DNA from: JAIEPT01 sp038217425
GTDB lineage: Bacteria; Planctomycetota; Planctomycetia; Gemmatales; Gemmataceae
Length of the DNA: 18,531 bases
Assembly (NCBI GenBank): GCA_038217425.1
Contig: JBBQPM010000131.1
Location: 1 to 18,531, forward strand
Reading direction: 5' to 3'
Shown: positions 1-6,807 of the stretch, piece after piece
Numbering within the stretch: the first letter of the stretch is position 1
How the letters are laid out: each line of letters starts with the position of its first letter
Position numbers and translations under genes: made by a program
Notes under the pieces: generated by a model
The model's input: only the letters and a program-made list of their open reading frames with translations
The model's database searches: none
Told to the model about the DNA's origin: nothing

Positions 1-1
1 G

Positions 2-637
2 TTCTTCCGCTATCTCGACAATCTGCCGAAGGACTACGGCCTGCACGCGCTGCTTTGGCTCTGCGCCGGCGCGATTTACGCCCAGGTGGCGCTCGTGCGC
101 CGCTCGCCGGCGTTCTTGATCGCGTCAGCTTTGGCCATCAACTTCGGCTACTGGGTGATCCTGGCGCATCAGGAAAGTCTCGCGTTCCTCTTGCATCCGC
201 AACTTTGGCTCATTCCGCTGGGCCTGATCCTTTTGTGGGCCGAATATCTCGGGCGCGATCGGCTTCCACCGGGCGCGAGCCAGGGACTCAGCTACCTCGG
301 TCTGGCGCTTATTTACGTGTCGTCGGCTGCCGACATGTTGATCGCGGGCCTGGGGCAGTCGGTTATTTTGCCGATCGTGTTGGCGGTCCTCTCGGTCGCC
401 GGCATTTTGCTGGGCATCCTGTTCCGCGTCCGGGTCATGCTGTTCAGCGGGTTCTCGTTCCTCTTGCTGGTGATCTTCGCGCAGATCTGGCACGCCGCCG
501 TCGATCGGGGGCAGACGTGGATGTGGTGGGCCTGCGGCATCGTGCTCGGGGCGACGATTCTGGCGCTCTTCGCGGTCTTCGAGAAGCGCAAGGACGACGT
601 GATCCGGGTGCTGCAAGACCTCAAGAGCTGGCGTTAA
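2..637 (+). CDS. Multi-spanning membrane protein, 3' part (5' end outside window)
   Basis: The frame is open from the first bases of the window and ends at TAA 635-637, giving about 211 residues of a longer protein. A GTG at 86 is the first possible internal start, but coding continues upstream of it (FFRYLDNLPKDYG...), so I treat the gene as truncated by the window edge. The visible part is mostly hydrophobic, with several consecutive predicted membrane helices separated by short charged loops (for example GRDRLPPGA, RVRV). It ends in a short charged tail, EKRKDDVIRVLQDLKSW, probably cytoplasmic. I recognise no catalytic motif. The overall look matches large uncharacterised integral membrane proteins common in planctomycetes, but that is an impression, not a family assignment. 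A long inverted repeat with a T-rich end follows the stop and could terminate transcription. Confidence 0.75.
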   Translation, partial: FFRYLDNLPKDYGLHALLWLCAGAIYAQVALVRRSPAFLIASALAINFGYWVILAHQESLAFLLHPQLWLIPLGLILLWAEYLGRDRLPPGASQGLSYLGLALIYVSSAADMLIAGLGQSVILPIVLAVLSVAGILLGILFRVRVMLFSGFSFLLLVIFAQIWHAAVDRGQTWMWWACGIVLGATILALFAVFEKRKDDVIRVLQDLKSWR

Positions 638-646
638 GCGCCGGCA

Positions 647-760
647 AAAGCAAAACAAGCCACAGAGGGCACAGAGGACACCGAGTAATAAAACAGACCT
701 CGCAGCGGGCAGCGGGGCTTTCTCCAATTCTCTGTGCCCTCTGTGGCTTGTTTTTTGTTT
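647..760. repeat. Long intergenic inverted repeat (CACAGAGGGCACAGAG family)
   Basis: Two arms of 25 bp, 652-676 and 730-754, are perfectly complementary; pairing extends a little further with mismatches. The loop is about 53 nt and contains the G-rich stretch GCAGCGGGCAGCGGGG. The arm core is CCACAGAGGGCACAGAG. Arms like this occur in many environmental genomes and give spurious peptides of the TSHRGHRGHR and LCALCGLFF type in translated databases (from memory). The right arm ends in a T-rich run (751-760), so on the plus strand the structure could also act as a terminator for the membrane-protein gene that ends 9 bases before it. It looks like a non-autonomous mobile or REP-like repeat; no transposase is nearby. 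Confidence 0.75.
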
Positions 761-781
761 CCCAGCCGGGATCTCGACATG

Positions 782-787
782 AAAGGA
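782..787 (+). promoter_or_regulatory. Ribosome binding site that fixes the metalloprotease start
   Basis: The motif AAAGGAG sits in this stretch, about 8 bases before ATG 796. It supports translation starting at 796 rather than at any of the upstream in-frame starts, which would require reading through the inverted repeat. Confidence 0.6.
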
Positions 788-795
788 GCCGGCCA

Positions 796-1578
796 ATGTA
801 CTGGAAATATGGGATCGCGATCGAGCAGGAGGGCCTGACGGGACCGGCGGCGACGAACTACATCCCCGTCGTCAAAATGTATCTCTCCTGGCTCGAGCAG
901 ACCGAGGTCGGCAATCTCTTGTTCCGAGCCATCGCCCGGGAGATTCTCGACGCTCCCGGGGCGCTGCTCACGAAATTCAAGACGCCCGCTCAACCGGGCT
1001 TTCCGACACGAGGCGTGCGCATCGTGCCGTACCTGGGGGGCGATTGCAATGCCGAGGAAGCCGGCGGCGAGGTCTCGTTCTCGCCGGGCTCATTCCTCGG
1101 GCCGTGCTGGCGGACGATGTTGCGCGTCACCAAGAATCGCGGCCTCTATCCTCAGGAACTGCTCTTTCACGAACTGGTCCATGCCCTGCGCGACGTCTCC
1201 GGGTACGGCAATTCGTTGGCTCCCTTGAGCGGCGGACTCGTCGGCTACGGCGATACCGAAGAGTTCATCGCCATTCTCGTGACCAATATCCTCATGTCCG
1301 ATCCCACAAATAAACGCGCCGACGGGCTCGGCCTGCGCCGCGACCACGGCAAGGGAAAGCTCCATCCCTGGCTCTCGGACTCACTGGACTTCTACCGGAG
1401 CTCGCGCGACACGTTCAAGCTGATCGACGAGTTCTGTTCGGAAAACGACTGGTTCGCCGAGAAGCTGAGCGAGATCAAGACGACGTTCAATCCCCTCACG
1501 GTGTACTACAACGATCAGGACAAGGCCCGCGAGACGTCGCGGTCGGTGGTAGCCCTGGTGCGCGATTTGGTGATGTGA
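796..1578 (+). CDS. Putative HExxH zinc metalloprotease (peptidase M91-like?)
   Basis: A 260-residue soluble protein with no signal peptide or membrane helix. The segment LLFHELVHALRD carries a HExxH zinc-protease motif at residues 125-129. About 25 residues later the acidic pair in GDTEEF (E155/E156) is a plausible third zinc ligand. This arrangement, HELxHA followed by a short linker and an E-containing helix, recalls peptidase family M91 (the NleD-type effectors), but the remaining sequence is unfamiliar and I would not claim the family without a profile search. The start at 796 is chosen for its AAAGGAG ribosome site. The same frame stays open upstream to position 55, but that part runs antisense-like through an inverted repeat and overlaps the membrane gene. 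It converges with the FemAB-like gene with only 6 bases between the stops. Substrate and role are unknown. Confidence 0.75.
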   Translation: MYWKYGIAIEQEGLTGPAATNYIPVVKMYLSWLEQTEVGNLLFRAIAREILDAPGALLTKFKTPAQPGFPTRGVRIVPYLGGDCNAEEAGGEVSFSPGSFLGPCWRTMLRVTKNRGLYPQELLFHELVHALRDVSGYGNSLAPLSGGLVGYGDTEEFIAILVTNILMSDPTNKRADGLGLRRDHGKGKLHPWLSDSLDFYRSSRDTFKLIDEFCSENDWFAEKLSEIKTTFNPLTVYYNDQDKARETSRSVVALVRDLVM

Positions 1579-1584
1579 AGCGCG

Positions 1585-2640
1585 TCAAGGAGCCGCGGCC
1601 GGGAGATTCGCTCGGTAGGCGGGGAAGAATGTCGATGCCAGCAGCACATCGGGGGTCACCTGGCACTGGGCGGCTTTCTGGGCGACGAGGTCCAGGTACT
1701 TGGCGGGATCGCAGATCATGCGGAGGGTCCAGAAGCGTCGGCGCTGGGGGGAATAGCCGGCCTTGAAGTGCATGAGCTTGTCGTGGGCGCCGCCGACGCC
1801 ACCCCCCAGGTGCATCAGACGATTGCCGCGCGCCTTCGCCCAGAGCGAGGCGGCGTGCAGCACGTAATGGAACGGCGATTGTTTCATGAACTCGCTGCGC
1901 GTGCCCCCCAGATGCGCCTGAAAAAGTCCGTCGCACTCCAAGAATAGACACGCCGAGGCGACCGCGGAGCCCGCCTCCAGAATACAGCATTGCACGTGGT
2001 CCGGCATCTCGGCGAGCTGGGCGAAGTAGTCTCTGCCAAAATAGTACGAGTCCTGTGCGTGCACCCGGTCCATCGTCTGTTCGTACACGCCGAGGAATTG
2101 TTCCAGGCATTCTTTGAAGGGCACGAAGCGAGGCGTCCAGCCGGCCTTCTTACATTTCGTGATCGTTCCTTGTATTCCCTCGCGGAGCTGCTTCCATAAC
2201 GCCCGGTCTTCGAGGCTCAGATCGATGACGACGGTTTCGCCGGTGTCGGTGAGGGCGCCGGGCGGGAAGAGGGTTTGGAAGTCGTCGCTGAGCAGCGGAT
2301 TGAAACGCAGGAACGCGGAGCAGACGCCCTGCTCGGCAAACGTCGTGCGAACGGTTTCCAGCGCCTCGGCGACGAATCCGGGCTCACGAGCCGCGTCGCT
2401 CAGGAGCATGCCCGGGTAGCCGTAGGGGGAGATGGCGTCGAAGCCGCCTTCCATCGTCCGCACCAGGTACGGCAAGAAAAGACTTTGGGCGCCGCGGCTG
2501 ACGATGAGCGCCGCGGCACGCGCCTCTTGTCGCCAGGCTTCCAGGCGGAGATATTCGGGGCGGTGGTAGAAATCGTGCGGATGCGCCCTGAGCCAGTCGA
2601 GCCAGCCGGCGTCCGCGAGCGAAAGTACGGCAACGTGCAT
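1585..2640 (-). CDS. FemAB/GNAT-type acyltransferase (paralogue 1)
   Basis: A 351-residue protein of the FemAB-like GNAT group (Pfam Acetyltransf_6 type). The N-terminal half has the DFYHRPEYLRL segment and the SLFLPYLVR strand typical of these proteins. The second half has the acceptor-domain pattern ASACLFLECDG, the LMHLGGGVGG loop and HFKAGYSP. Family members transfer aminoacyl or acyl groups to peptidoglycan, polysaccharide or lipid-linked acceptors; the acceptor here cannot be read from sequence. The C-terminal STFFPAYR block recurs in the gene at 17413-18495, and the two are clearly paralogous. The start ATG at 2638-2640 lies 9 bases after the stop of the FHA gene, so the two are probably cotranscribed; the ribosome site is weak (AGGG). 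Confidence 0.88.
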   Translation of the reverse strand: MHVAVLSLADAGWLDWLRAHPHDFYHRPEYLRLEAWRQEARAAALIVSRGAQSLFLPYLVRTMEGGFDAISPYGYPGMLLSDAAREPGFVAEALETVRTTFAEQGVCSAFLRFNPLLSDDFQTLFPPGALTDTGETVVIDLSLEDRALWKQLREGIQGTITKCKKAGWTPRFVPFKECLEQFLGVYEQTMDRVHAQDSYYFGRDYFAQLAEMPDHVQCCILEAGSAVASACLFLECDGLFQAHLGGTRSEFMKQSPFHYVLHAASLWAKARGNRLMHLGGGVGGAHDKLMHFKAGYSPQRRRFWTLRMICDPAKYLDLVAQKAAQCQVTPDVLLASTFFPAYRANLPAAAP

Positions 2641-2649
2641 CGAGGCGCC

Positions 2650-3114
2650 CTAAATTTCCATGTCGCCGAGCTTCGGCTTGCGTTCCGGTTGAATGGCCTG
2701 CTGCACTGGCAAGGCCAGCGGCAATCCCTTGGGGACGTGGTTGCTGGAACCGCCCAGCGCGACCGGCTCGTCCTGCGATTCTAGCATATCGCGTTCGGAT
2801 CGGGGCTTGGCATGCCCATTGGCGTCGCCGGAACCGTGCCACTCAACTTTGTAGCGAAAGCTGCCGATGGTGACTTCGTCGCCGCCGCGAAGGGGGCCCT
2901 CGGCCACGCGCACGCCGTTGATGCGGATGCCGTTGGTGCTGTACAGATCCTTGACGTAGAGATGATCGTCGACCTGGGCGAGGCAGCAATGGCGGCGTGA
3001 GATTTTGCGCGAGGGGATCTGGACGTCGCACTCTTCGTGGCGGCCGATCAGCAGCACCGGTTTATCGACGACGATGTCGGGCCCTTCCGTCAGCGCCACG
3101 AGTTGTGGAGCCAT
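2650..3114 (-). CDS. FHA-domain protein
   Basis: A 154-residue protein whose first ~95 residues form a forkhead-associated domain, a phosphothreonine-binding module. The diagnostic residues are present: GR at 24-25, SRRH at 39-42 and STNG at 59-62, followed by NGVRV and the closing strands DEVTIGSFRYKVEW. The remaining ~60 residues are low-complexity and polar, rich in Pro, Gln and Lys, and probably disordered. No signal peptide, so it should act in the cytoplasm. I place the start at ATG 3112-3114 because GGGAGGAAAGGG precedes it at proper spacing; a GTG at 3141 would add 9 residues without a comparable site. FHA proteins usually work with Ser/Thr kinases, abundant in planctomycetes; none is in this window. 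It is first in a two-gene unit with the FemAB-like gene. Confidence 0.93.
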   Translation of the reverse strand: MAPQLVALTEGPDIVVDKPVLLIGRHEECDVQIPSRKISRRHCCLAQVDDHLYVKDLYSTNGIRINGVRVAEGPLRGGDEVTIGSFRYKVEWHGSGDANGHAKPRSERDMLESQDEPVALGGSSNHVPKGLPLALPVQQAIQPERKPKLGDMEI

Positions 3115-3149
3115 CGACCCTTTCCTCCCGGGTGATATCACGCTTTCAT

Positions 3150-3190
3150 GGTAAATCGGGGGAGAGGCTGTGACAAGGTAAATCGGGGGA
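3150..3190. repeat. 14-bp direct repeat in the FHA/glycosyltransferase divergent region
   Basis: The 14-mer GGTAAATCGGGGGA occurs at 3150-3163 and again at 3177-3190, 27 bp from start to start and without mismatch. It sits between two divergent genes, upstream of the FHA start, so it may be a paired operator or just a small duplication. The rest of the 155-bp gap shows no convincing promoter by eye. Confidence 0.5.
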
Positions 3191-3269
3191 ATCGTCTACC
3201 GCGGTCGAGCCCGGCGTTCCGATTGTGCACGACTTGTTTCGCGTGCGGCCATTTTGTACCGTGCCGACC

Positions 3270-4865
3270 ATGAAGACACTCTCCTTGCATGCATTTTGGC
3301 TCGTGCTCTTCGCGGTCAGCCTTTTAGGCTGGAAACTGGGAAGTGCGCGCACGCTCAGTTTTCATGAATCTCTGGTGGTGACCGGCGCCCAAGAGATGCT
3401 GGCGACGGGGGATTGGCTGGTGCCGCGCATCGGCGGGGAGCCGTGGCTGGAAAAGCCGCCGTTGCCGCAATGGCTGACCGCGCTGTTCGGCCGGGTCCTC
3501 GGGTTGGAGCCGTTCTACGCCCGGTTGCCGTTCGCCCTGTGCGGACTGGTCGGCGTTTGGCTGCTGTACGATCTCGTGCGCGCCAAGCGCGGCGTCGGTC
3601 TCGGGCTGCTCGCGGGCATGGTGCAGGCGACCACCGTCTACTTTCTGACATACGCCCGACTCGCCGAGCCCGACATCGTCTTGTGGGTCTTGATCCTCGG
3701 CTGCTTCCGAATCGCCGCCGCCCACCTGGTTCGGCCGCTGGAACCGATCGGCTGGCACAACAGCAAGACGACGTTCTTCGTGCTGCTGGGACTGACGCAG
3801 CTGGTGAAGGGCCCAATGTTCGGCCCCGTGTTGCTACTGGGTCCGCTGGGACTTTACCTGCTCGGCGCCCGGCAGCTCGCGTGGCTCCTCGCGCCGATCG
3901 GCTGGTTGCTCGCGCTCGGTTTGGGAGTCGCCTGGCCGCTGGCGATCCTGCAGCAATTTCCCGAGGCGAGGGAGTTGTGGTTTCAGCACACGCTAGGCCG
4001 GGTCGCGGGCGCCTCGACGATCAATCCCGAACCGTTCTGGTACTACCTGACGTCGATTCCCTGGCAGCTGTTGCCGTGGACGTTCTTCCTTCTGCCGGCG
4101 TTATGGCCGTCGCTGAGGCGGGCATGGCGACGGTCCGATTCGCTGGATCGGCTGCTTTGGCTCTGGTTTCTGGTGCCGCTAGCGTTGCTGTCGATCCCCA
4201 GCGCCAAACACCATCATTACTTGATCCACGCGTTGCCGCCGTGCGCGGTGTGGGGCGCCGACGGGCTTCTCCGCTGCCGTTCGCTCTTCGTCCGGCTCAC
4301 CCGTAGCGTGATCTTTTGGCCCGGCACCGTCGGGATTTTGGCCCTCGTCGGGATGTCGCTGGCGCCGTGGCTGCAGCGTCATTACGGCTTCGACCTGACG
4401 CGCGATCTGCTCGGGCTCGGCGCCGCGGCGAGCGTTTGGCTCGTCGGCGTGATGTTTCTAGCACGCACGCGCGGCTACGCGGTCGGCTTATTTGCCGGCA
4501 TCTGGCTCGGCAGCCTCTACTTGCACGCGGTCTGGGTGCCGTGGACGGACAATTATCGCGAGGAGACCGATCTCATGGGCCGATTCGTGGCCCGAACCGC
4601 GCCGACGGAGCCGCTCGCGGTGATGGGCATGAACTCAAGTCGCGCGCTGTACTACACGGGCCGCACGACGCACGAATTGCCGGTGCTGGAGGATCTGCAC
4701 CGGCTCCTGGACCAGCGCGGCTCCTGCGTGCTGTTGACGTTCTCGCGCTGGGAGCCAATCCTCCAAGAGATGGGACAGCTGACGCGGCTGGAGACGGGTA
4801 AAGAGTCGGCCTACAACCGCTGGGTGCGTCGGCCCGCCCTGGGTCTGTATCGGCTGCAGCGGTGA
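3270..4865 (+). CDS. ArnT/PMT-like membrane glycosyltransferase (GT39/GT83 type)
   Basis: A 531-residue integral membrane protein. The first helix (about residues 5-21) is followed by a periplasmic loop with FHES (E33), GDWLVPRIGGEPWLEKPPL and PQWL, the layout of the dolichyl-phosphate-mannose mannosyltransferase/ArnT group. In that family the acidic residue of the first loop is catalytic and the sugar donor is a polyprenyl-phosphate sugar. About ten further hydrophobic segments follow, then a soluble C-terminal domain from about residue 430 (EETDLMGRF onward). Acceptor, lipid or protein, is not predictable. I choose ATG 3270 because the hydrophobic N-terminus starts right after it; a GTG at 3225 would add 15 polar residues. 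Neither start has a good ribosome site. The gene's last 14 codons lie inside a tandem duplication that continues past the stop. Confidence 0.9.
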   Translation: MKTLSLHAFWLVLFAVSLLGWKLGSARTLSFHESLVVTGAQEMLATGDWLVPRIGGEPWLEKPPLPQWLTALFGRVLGLEPFYARLPFALCGLVGVWLLYDLVRAKRGVGLGLLAGMVQATTVYFLTYARLAEPDIVLWVLILGCFRIAAAHLVRPLEPIGWHNSKTTFFVLLGLTQLVKGPMFGPVLLLGPLGLYLLGARQLAWLLAPIGWLLALGLGVAWPLAILQQFPEARELWFQHTLGRVAGASTINPEPFWYYLTSIPWQLLPWTFFLLPALWPSLRRAWRRSDSLDRLLWLWFLVPLALLSIPSAKHHHYLIHALPPCAVWGADGLLRCRSLFVRLTRSVIFWPGTVGILALVGMSLAPWLQRHYGFDLTRDLLGLGAAASVWLVGVMFLARTRGYAVGLFAGIWLGSLYLHAVWVPWTDNYREETDLMGRFVARTAPTEPLAVMGMNSSRALYYTGRTTHELPVLEDLHRLLDQRGSCVLLTFSRWEPILQEMGQLTRLETGKESAYNRWVRRPALGLYRLQR

Positions 4866-5125
4866 TAAGAGACGCTATGCCCACGTTCAATTGACCGAAA
4901 CCTTGCGCTGTTGCCCCGGAGGGGACAAAGGGATGTAGCCACGGGTGGAGCGCAGCGCAACCCGTGGAAGAACTGGGTGCGTCGGCCCGCGCTGGGTCTG
5001 TATCGGCTGCAGCGGTGATAAGAGACGCCATGCCCACGTTCAATTGACAGAAACCTTGCGCTGTTGCCCCGGAGGGGCAAAGGGATGTAGCCACGGGTGG
5101 AGCGCAGCGCAACCCGTGGAAGAAC
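4821..5125. repeat. Tandem duplication (~153 bp) containing the glycosyltransferase 3' end
   Basis: Copy 1 is 4821-4973 and copy 2 is 4974-5125, directly abutting. By eye they differ at three substitutions and one single-base indel (GGGGACAAAG versus GGGGCAAAG), about 97% identity. Each unit comprises the last 14 codons plus stop of the glycosyltransferase, a spacer with CCACGTTCAATTGAC, a GCCCC-GGA-GGGGC hairpin (disrupted by the extra A in copy 1) and the palindromic-type element with CCACGGGTGGAGCGCAGCGC. The high identity indicates a fairly recent duplication. Confidence 0.9.
4974..5018 (+). pseudogene. Duplicated 3' tail of the glycosyltransferase gene
   Basis: These 45 bases repeat the final codons of the upstream gene (WVRRPALGLYRLQR and stop), with a single synonymous change, GCC to GCG. 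There is no start and no upstream coding continuity, so it is a non-functional relic created by the tandem duplication. Confidence 0.85.
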
Positions 5126-5280
5126 GCGCCTCCCGCTATCGCTCCGGAGGAGCGAAGGAGAGCTTATCCGGTGAGGCCATAGACTCCTCTGCCCCCGCCG
5201 GGGCAGTCAAATGTGCTCGCACAACCACGGGTTGCGCTGTGCTCCACCCCTGGCTACCTTCCGCCGCCCCATCCGGGGCG
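5066..5280. repeat. Cluster of hairpins and a 33-bp inverted pair in the convergent gap
   Basis: The 33-mer 5087-5119 (core CCACGGGTGGAGCGCAGCGC) recurs in inverted orientation at 5225-5257 with two mismatches. Interspersed are short GC hairpins: 5066-5078 (GCCCC-GGA-GGGGC), 5141-5153 (GCTCC-GGA-GGAGC), 5190-5205 (GCCCC-CGCC-GGGGC) and 5265-5280 (GCCCC-ATCC-GGGGC). Together with the duplication they fill the whole 448-bp gap between the convergent glycosyltransferase and HD genes. No gene is seen here. The motif CCACGGGTTGCGCTGCGCTC is, from memory, a common planctomycete intergenic repeat. The hairpins may help terminate transcription from both sides. Confidence 0.75.
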
Positions 5281-5313
5281 AAAACTGCCCCCTCGCTCCC
5301 AAGGTTCAACGTT

Positions 5314-6801
5314 CTACGCAGCCTCGGGATATTTGATGCGGGCGTGGAAGAGCGCCGTCAGCGACTTGCTCAAGGTCTCTTCGATCTGATGCAGTTCCGT
5401 GAGCGTCAGGCCGCTCTCTTCGAATTGGCCGTCGAGCAGGCGCTTCATCAGCAGATCGTGCACGAGCTTACTGAGACTGGCGGGCGTCGGGTTTTGCAGC
5501 GATCGGCTCGTGCTCTCGACGGCGTCGGCGAGCATGACCAGACCGGTTTCGCGCGATAGCGGCTTGGGGCCCGGATAGCGGAAGCACGCTTCCAGATCGG
5601 GCGACGTCTTGCCCTCTTGCAGCCGCATCGCCTCACGGTAGAAGTATTCCACCAGCGTGGTGCCGTGATGCTGGGCGATGAAGTCGCGGATTGGCGCGGG
5701 GAGGTTGTATTCCTCGGCCAGGGCCAGGCCGTCCTTGACGTGACCGATGATGACGAGGGTGCTGAGTGCGGGTTCGAGGGCGTCGTGGCGATTTTCGCCG
5801 GTCTGGTTCTCGACGAAGTAATGGGGCTTGAGCATTTTGCCGACGTCGTGAAAGTAACTGCCGACGCGAACCAGGAGCGGGTTGGCGCCGATCGCTTCCG
5901 CGGCCGCCTCCGCCAGGGTGGCGACGGTCATGCTGTGGGTGTAGGTTCCCGGAGCGCGTTTCACCAACTCTTGCAAGAGCGGATGCGAGCCGTCGCCGTA
6001 CTCGAGCAGACGGATGTCGGTGACGATGCCGAAGGCGCGCTCGACGAGAGGTAAAAGCCCCGTCAGTAGAAATCCCGCCAGGCTTCCTCCCAGGAAGTTG
6101 CGCAGTGCCGAGGCGCCGATCTGCGACCAGGCGTGTTGGTGCAGCAGTCCGCTGGCGAGCGTCATGGCCGCGAACGCCAGACCCGCCATCGTCGCCACGC
6201 TGACGAGCTGCGTGCGCGTCCGGACGTGTCGCAGCAGCAAGATCGCCGTCGCCAGGCCCCCCATGTGAATCAGCACCGCATCTACCGACGCCTCGAGCAT
6301 CACCGCGAGCACCAGCACCAGACTGAACGAGATCATGAGCGCGAACTGCGGATTGTAGGCGAGCGTGAGAATGAGCGCGGTTATCGTCAGCGGCAAGACG
6401 ACGGCGTGCCAGGGCGCCTGATGGAGATAGAGTCCCGAAAAGACGGTGAAGAAGATGAGAACGCCGACGCTGGCGATCATCGGCAAACTCTGCGCGAGCC
6501 CGGCCTGAAAGCGCACGACGTAGAGCACGAGCGAGCCGGCCAGGAGCGCGAAGATGAGAAAGAGCGCAATGCCCCGGCTCCACGGCGCATCGGTCGGGGT
6601 CTGGCTGCCCCACAGGACCGCGAGCAGCGTGACGGCGACGGTCGTCAGCCAGACCACGCCGAGCTTGGCCAAGACCATGCGCTGGGTGAGACGGTGCAGC
6701 ATCGGCTCTTCGCGCCGGGTGGAATGCCGTCTGCCGTCCCAGTTTTCGAGCCGACTTTTCTTACAGAGACTGATCATGGGATCCTTCCCCATCGCCCTCA
6801 A
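5314..6801 (-). CDS. PgpH-like 7TM-HD phosphodiesterase (probable c-di-AMP hydrolase)
   Basis: Up to 495 residues. Residues ~43-260 form about seven membrane helices, ending in PLVERAFGIVTDIRLLEY, the standard junction of the 7TM-HD family. The HD domain follows with the residues expected for metal-dependent hydrolysis: H289 (GTYTHSM), H318-D319 (SYFHDVGK), H354 (IIGHVKDG), H378-H379 (QHHGT) and D426 (LADAVES). PgpH of Listeria degrades cyclic di-AMP to pApA; activity here is inferred by homology. Family members usually carry a large extracellular N-terminal domain of roughly 250 residues between the first and second helix, which is missing or nearly so here. The start is uncertain: TTG 6801 is only 7 bases after the phoH stop, with ATG codons at residues 4, 9 and 34 also possible. 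Cotranscription with phoH is likely. Confidence 0.9.
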   Translation of the reverse strand: MRAMGKDPMISLCKKSRLENWDGRRHSTRREEPMLHRLTQRMVLAKLGVVWLTTVAVTLLAVLWGSQTPTDAPWSRGIALFLIFALLAGSLVLYVVRFQAGLAQSLPMIASVGVLIFFTVFSGLYLHQAPWHAVVLPLTITALILTLAYNPQFALMISFSLVLVLAVMLEASVDAVLIHMGGLATAILLLRHVRTRTQLVSVATMAGLAFAAMTLASGLLHQHAWSQIGASALRNFLGGSLAGFLLTGLLPLVERAFGIVTDIRLLEYGDGSHPLLQELVKRAPGTYTHSMTVATLAEAAAEAIGANPLLVRVGSYFHDVGKMLKPHYFVENQTGENRHDALEPALSTLVIIGHVKDGLALAEEYNLPAPIRDFIAQHHGTTLVEYFYREAMRLQEGKTSPDLEACFRYPGPKPLSRETGLVMLADAVESTSRSLQNPTPASLSKLVHDLLMKRLLDGQFEESGLTLTELHQIEETLSKSLTALFHARIKYPEAA

Positions 6802-6807
6802 GCCGCC

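Noticed and set aside
3355..3816. Arg-rich minus-strand frame and a 297-codon plus frame (3413-4306) within the glycosyltransferase
   Set aside because: Low-complexity translations of a GC-rich gene in the wrong frames; no start signal or homology.
4573..5112. Minus-strand frame with an internally repeated peptide in the gap after the glycosyltransferase
   Set aside because: The repetition only reflects the 153-bp DNA duplication; the LHPWLHPF-type text is a known style of spurious peptide from intergenic repeats.
4821..5280. CRISPR array
   Set aside because: Only two long adjoining copies without spacers, and no cas genes; inverted copies and hairpins fit palindromic repeats.
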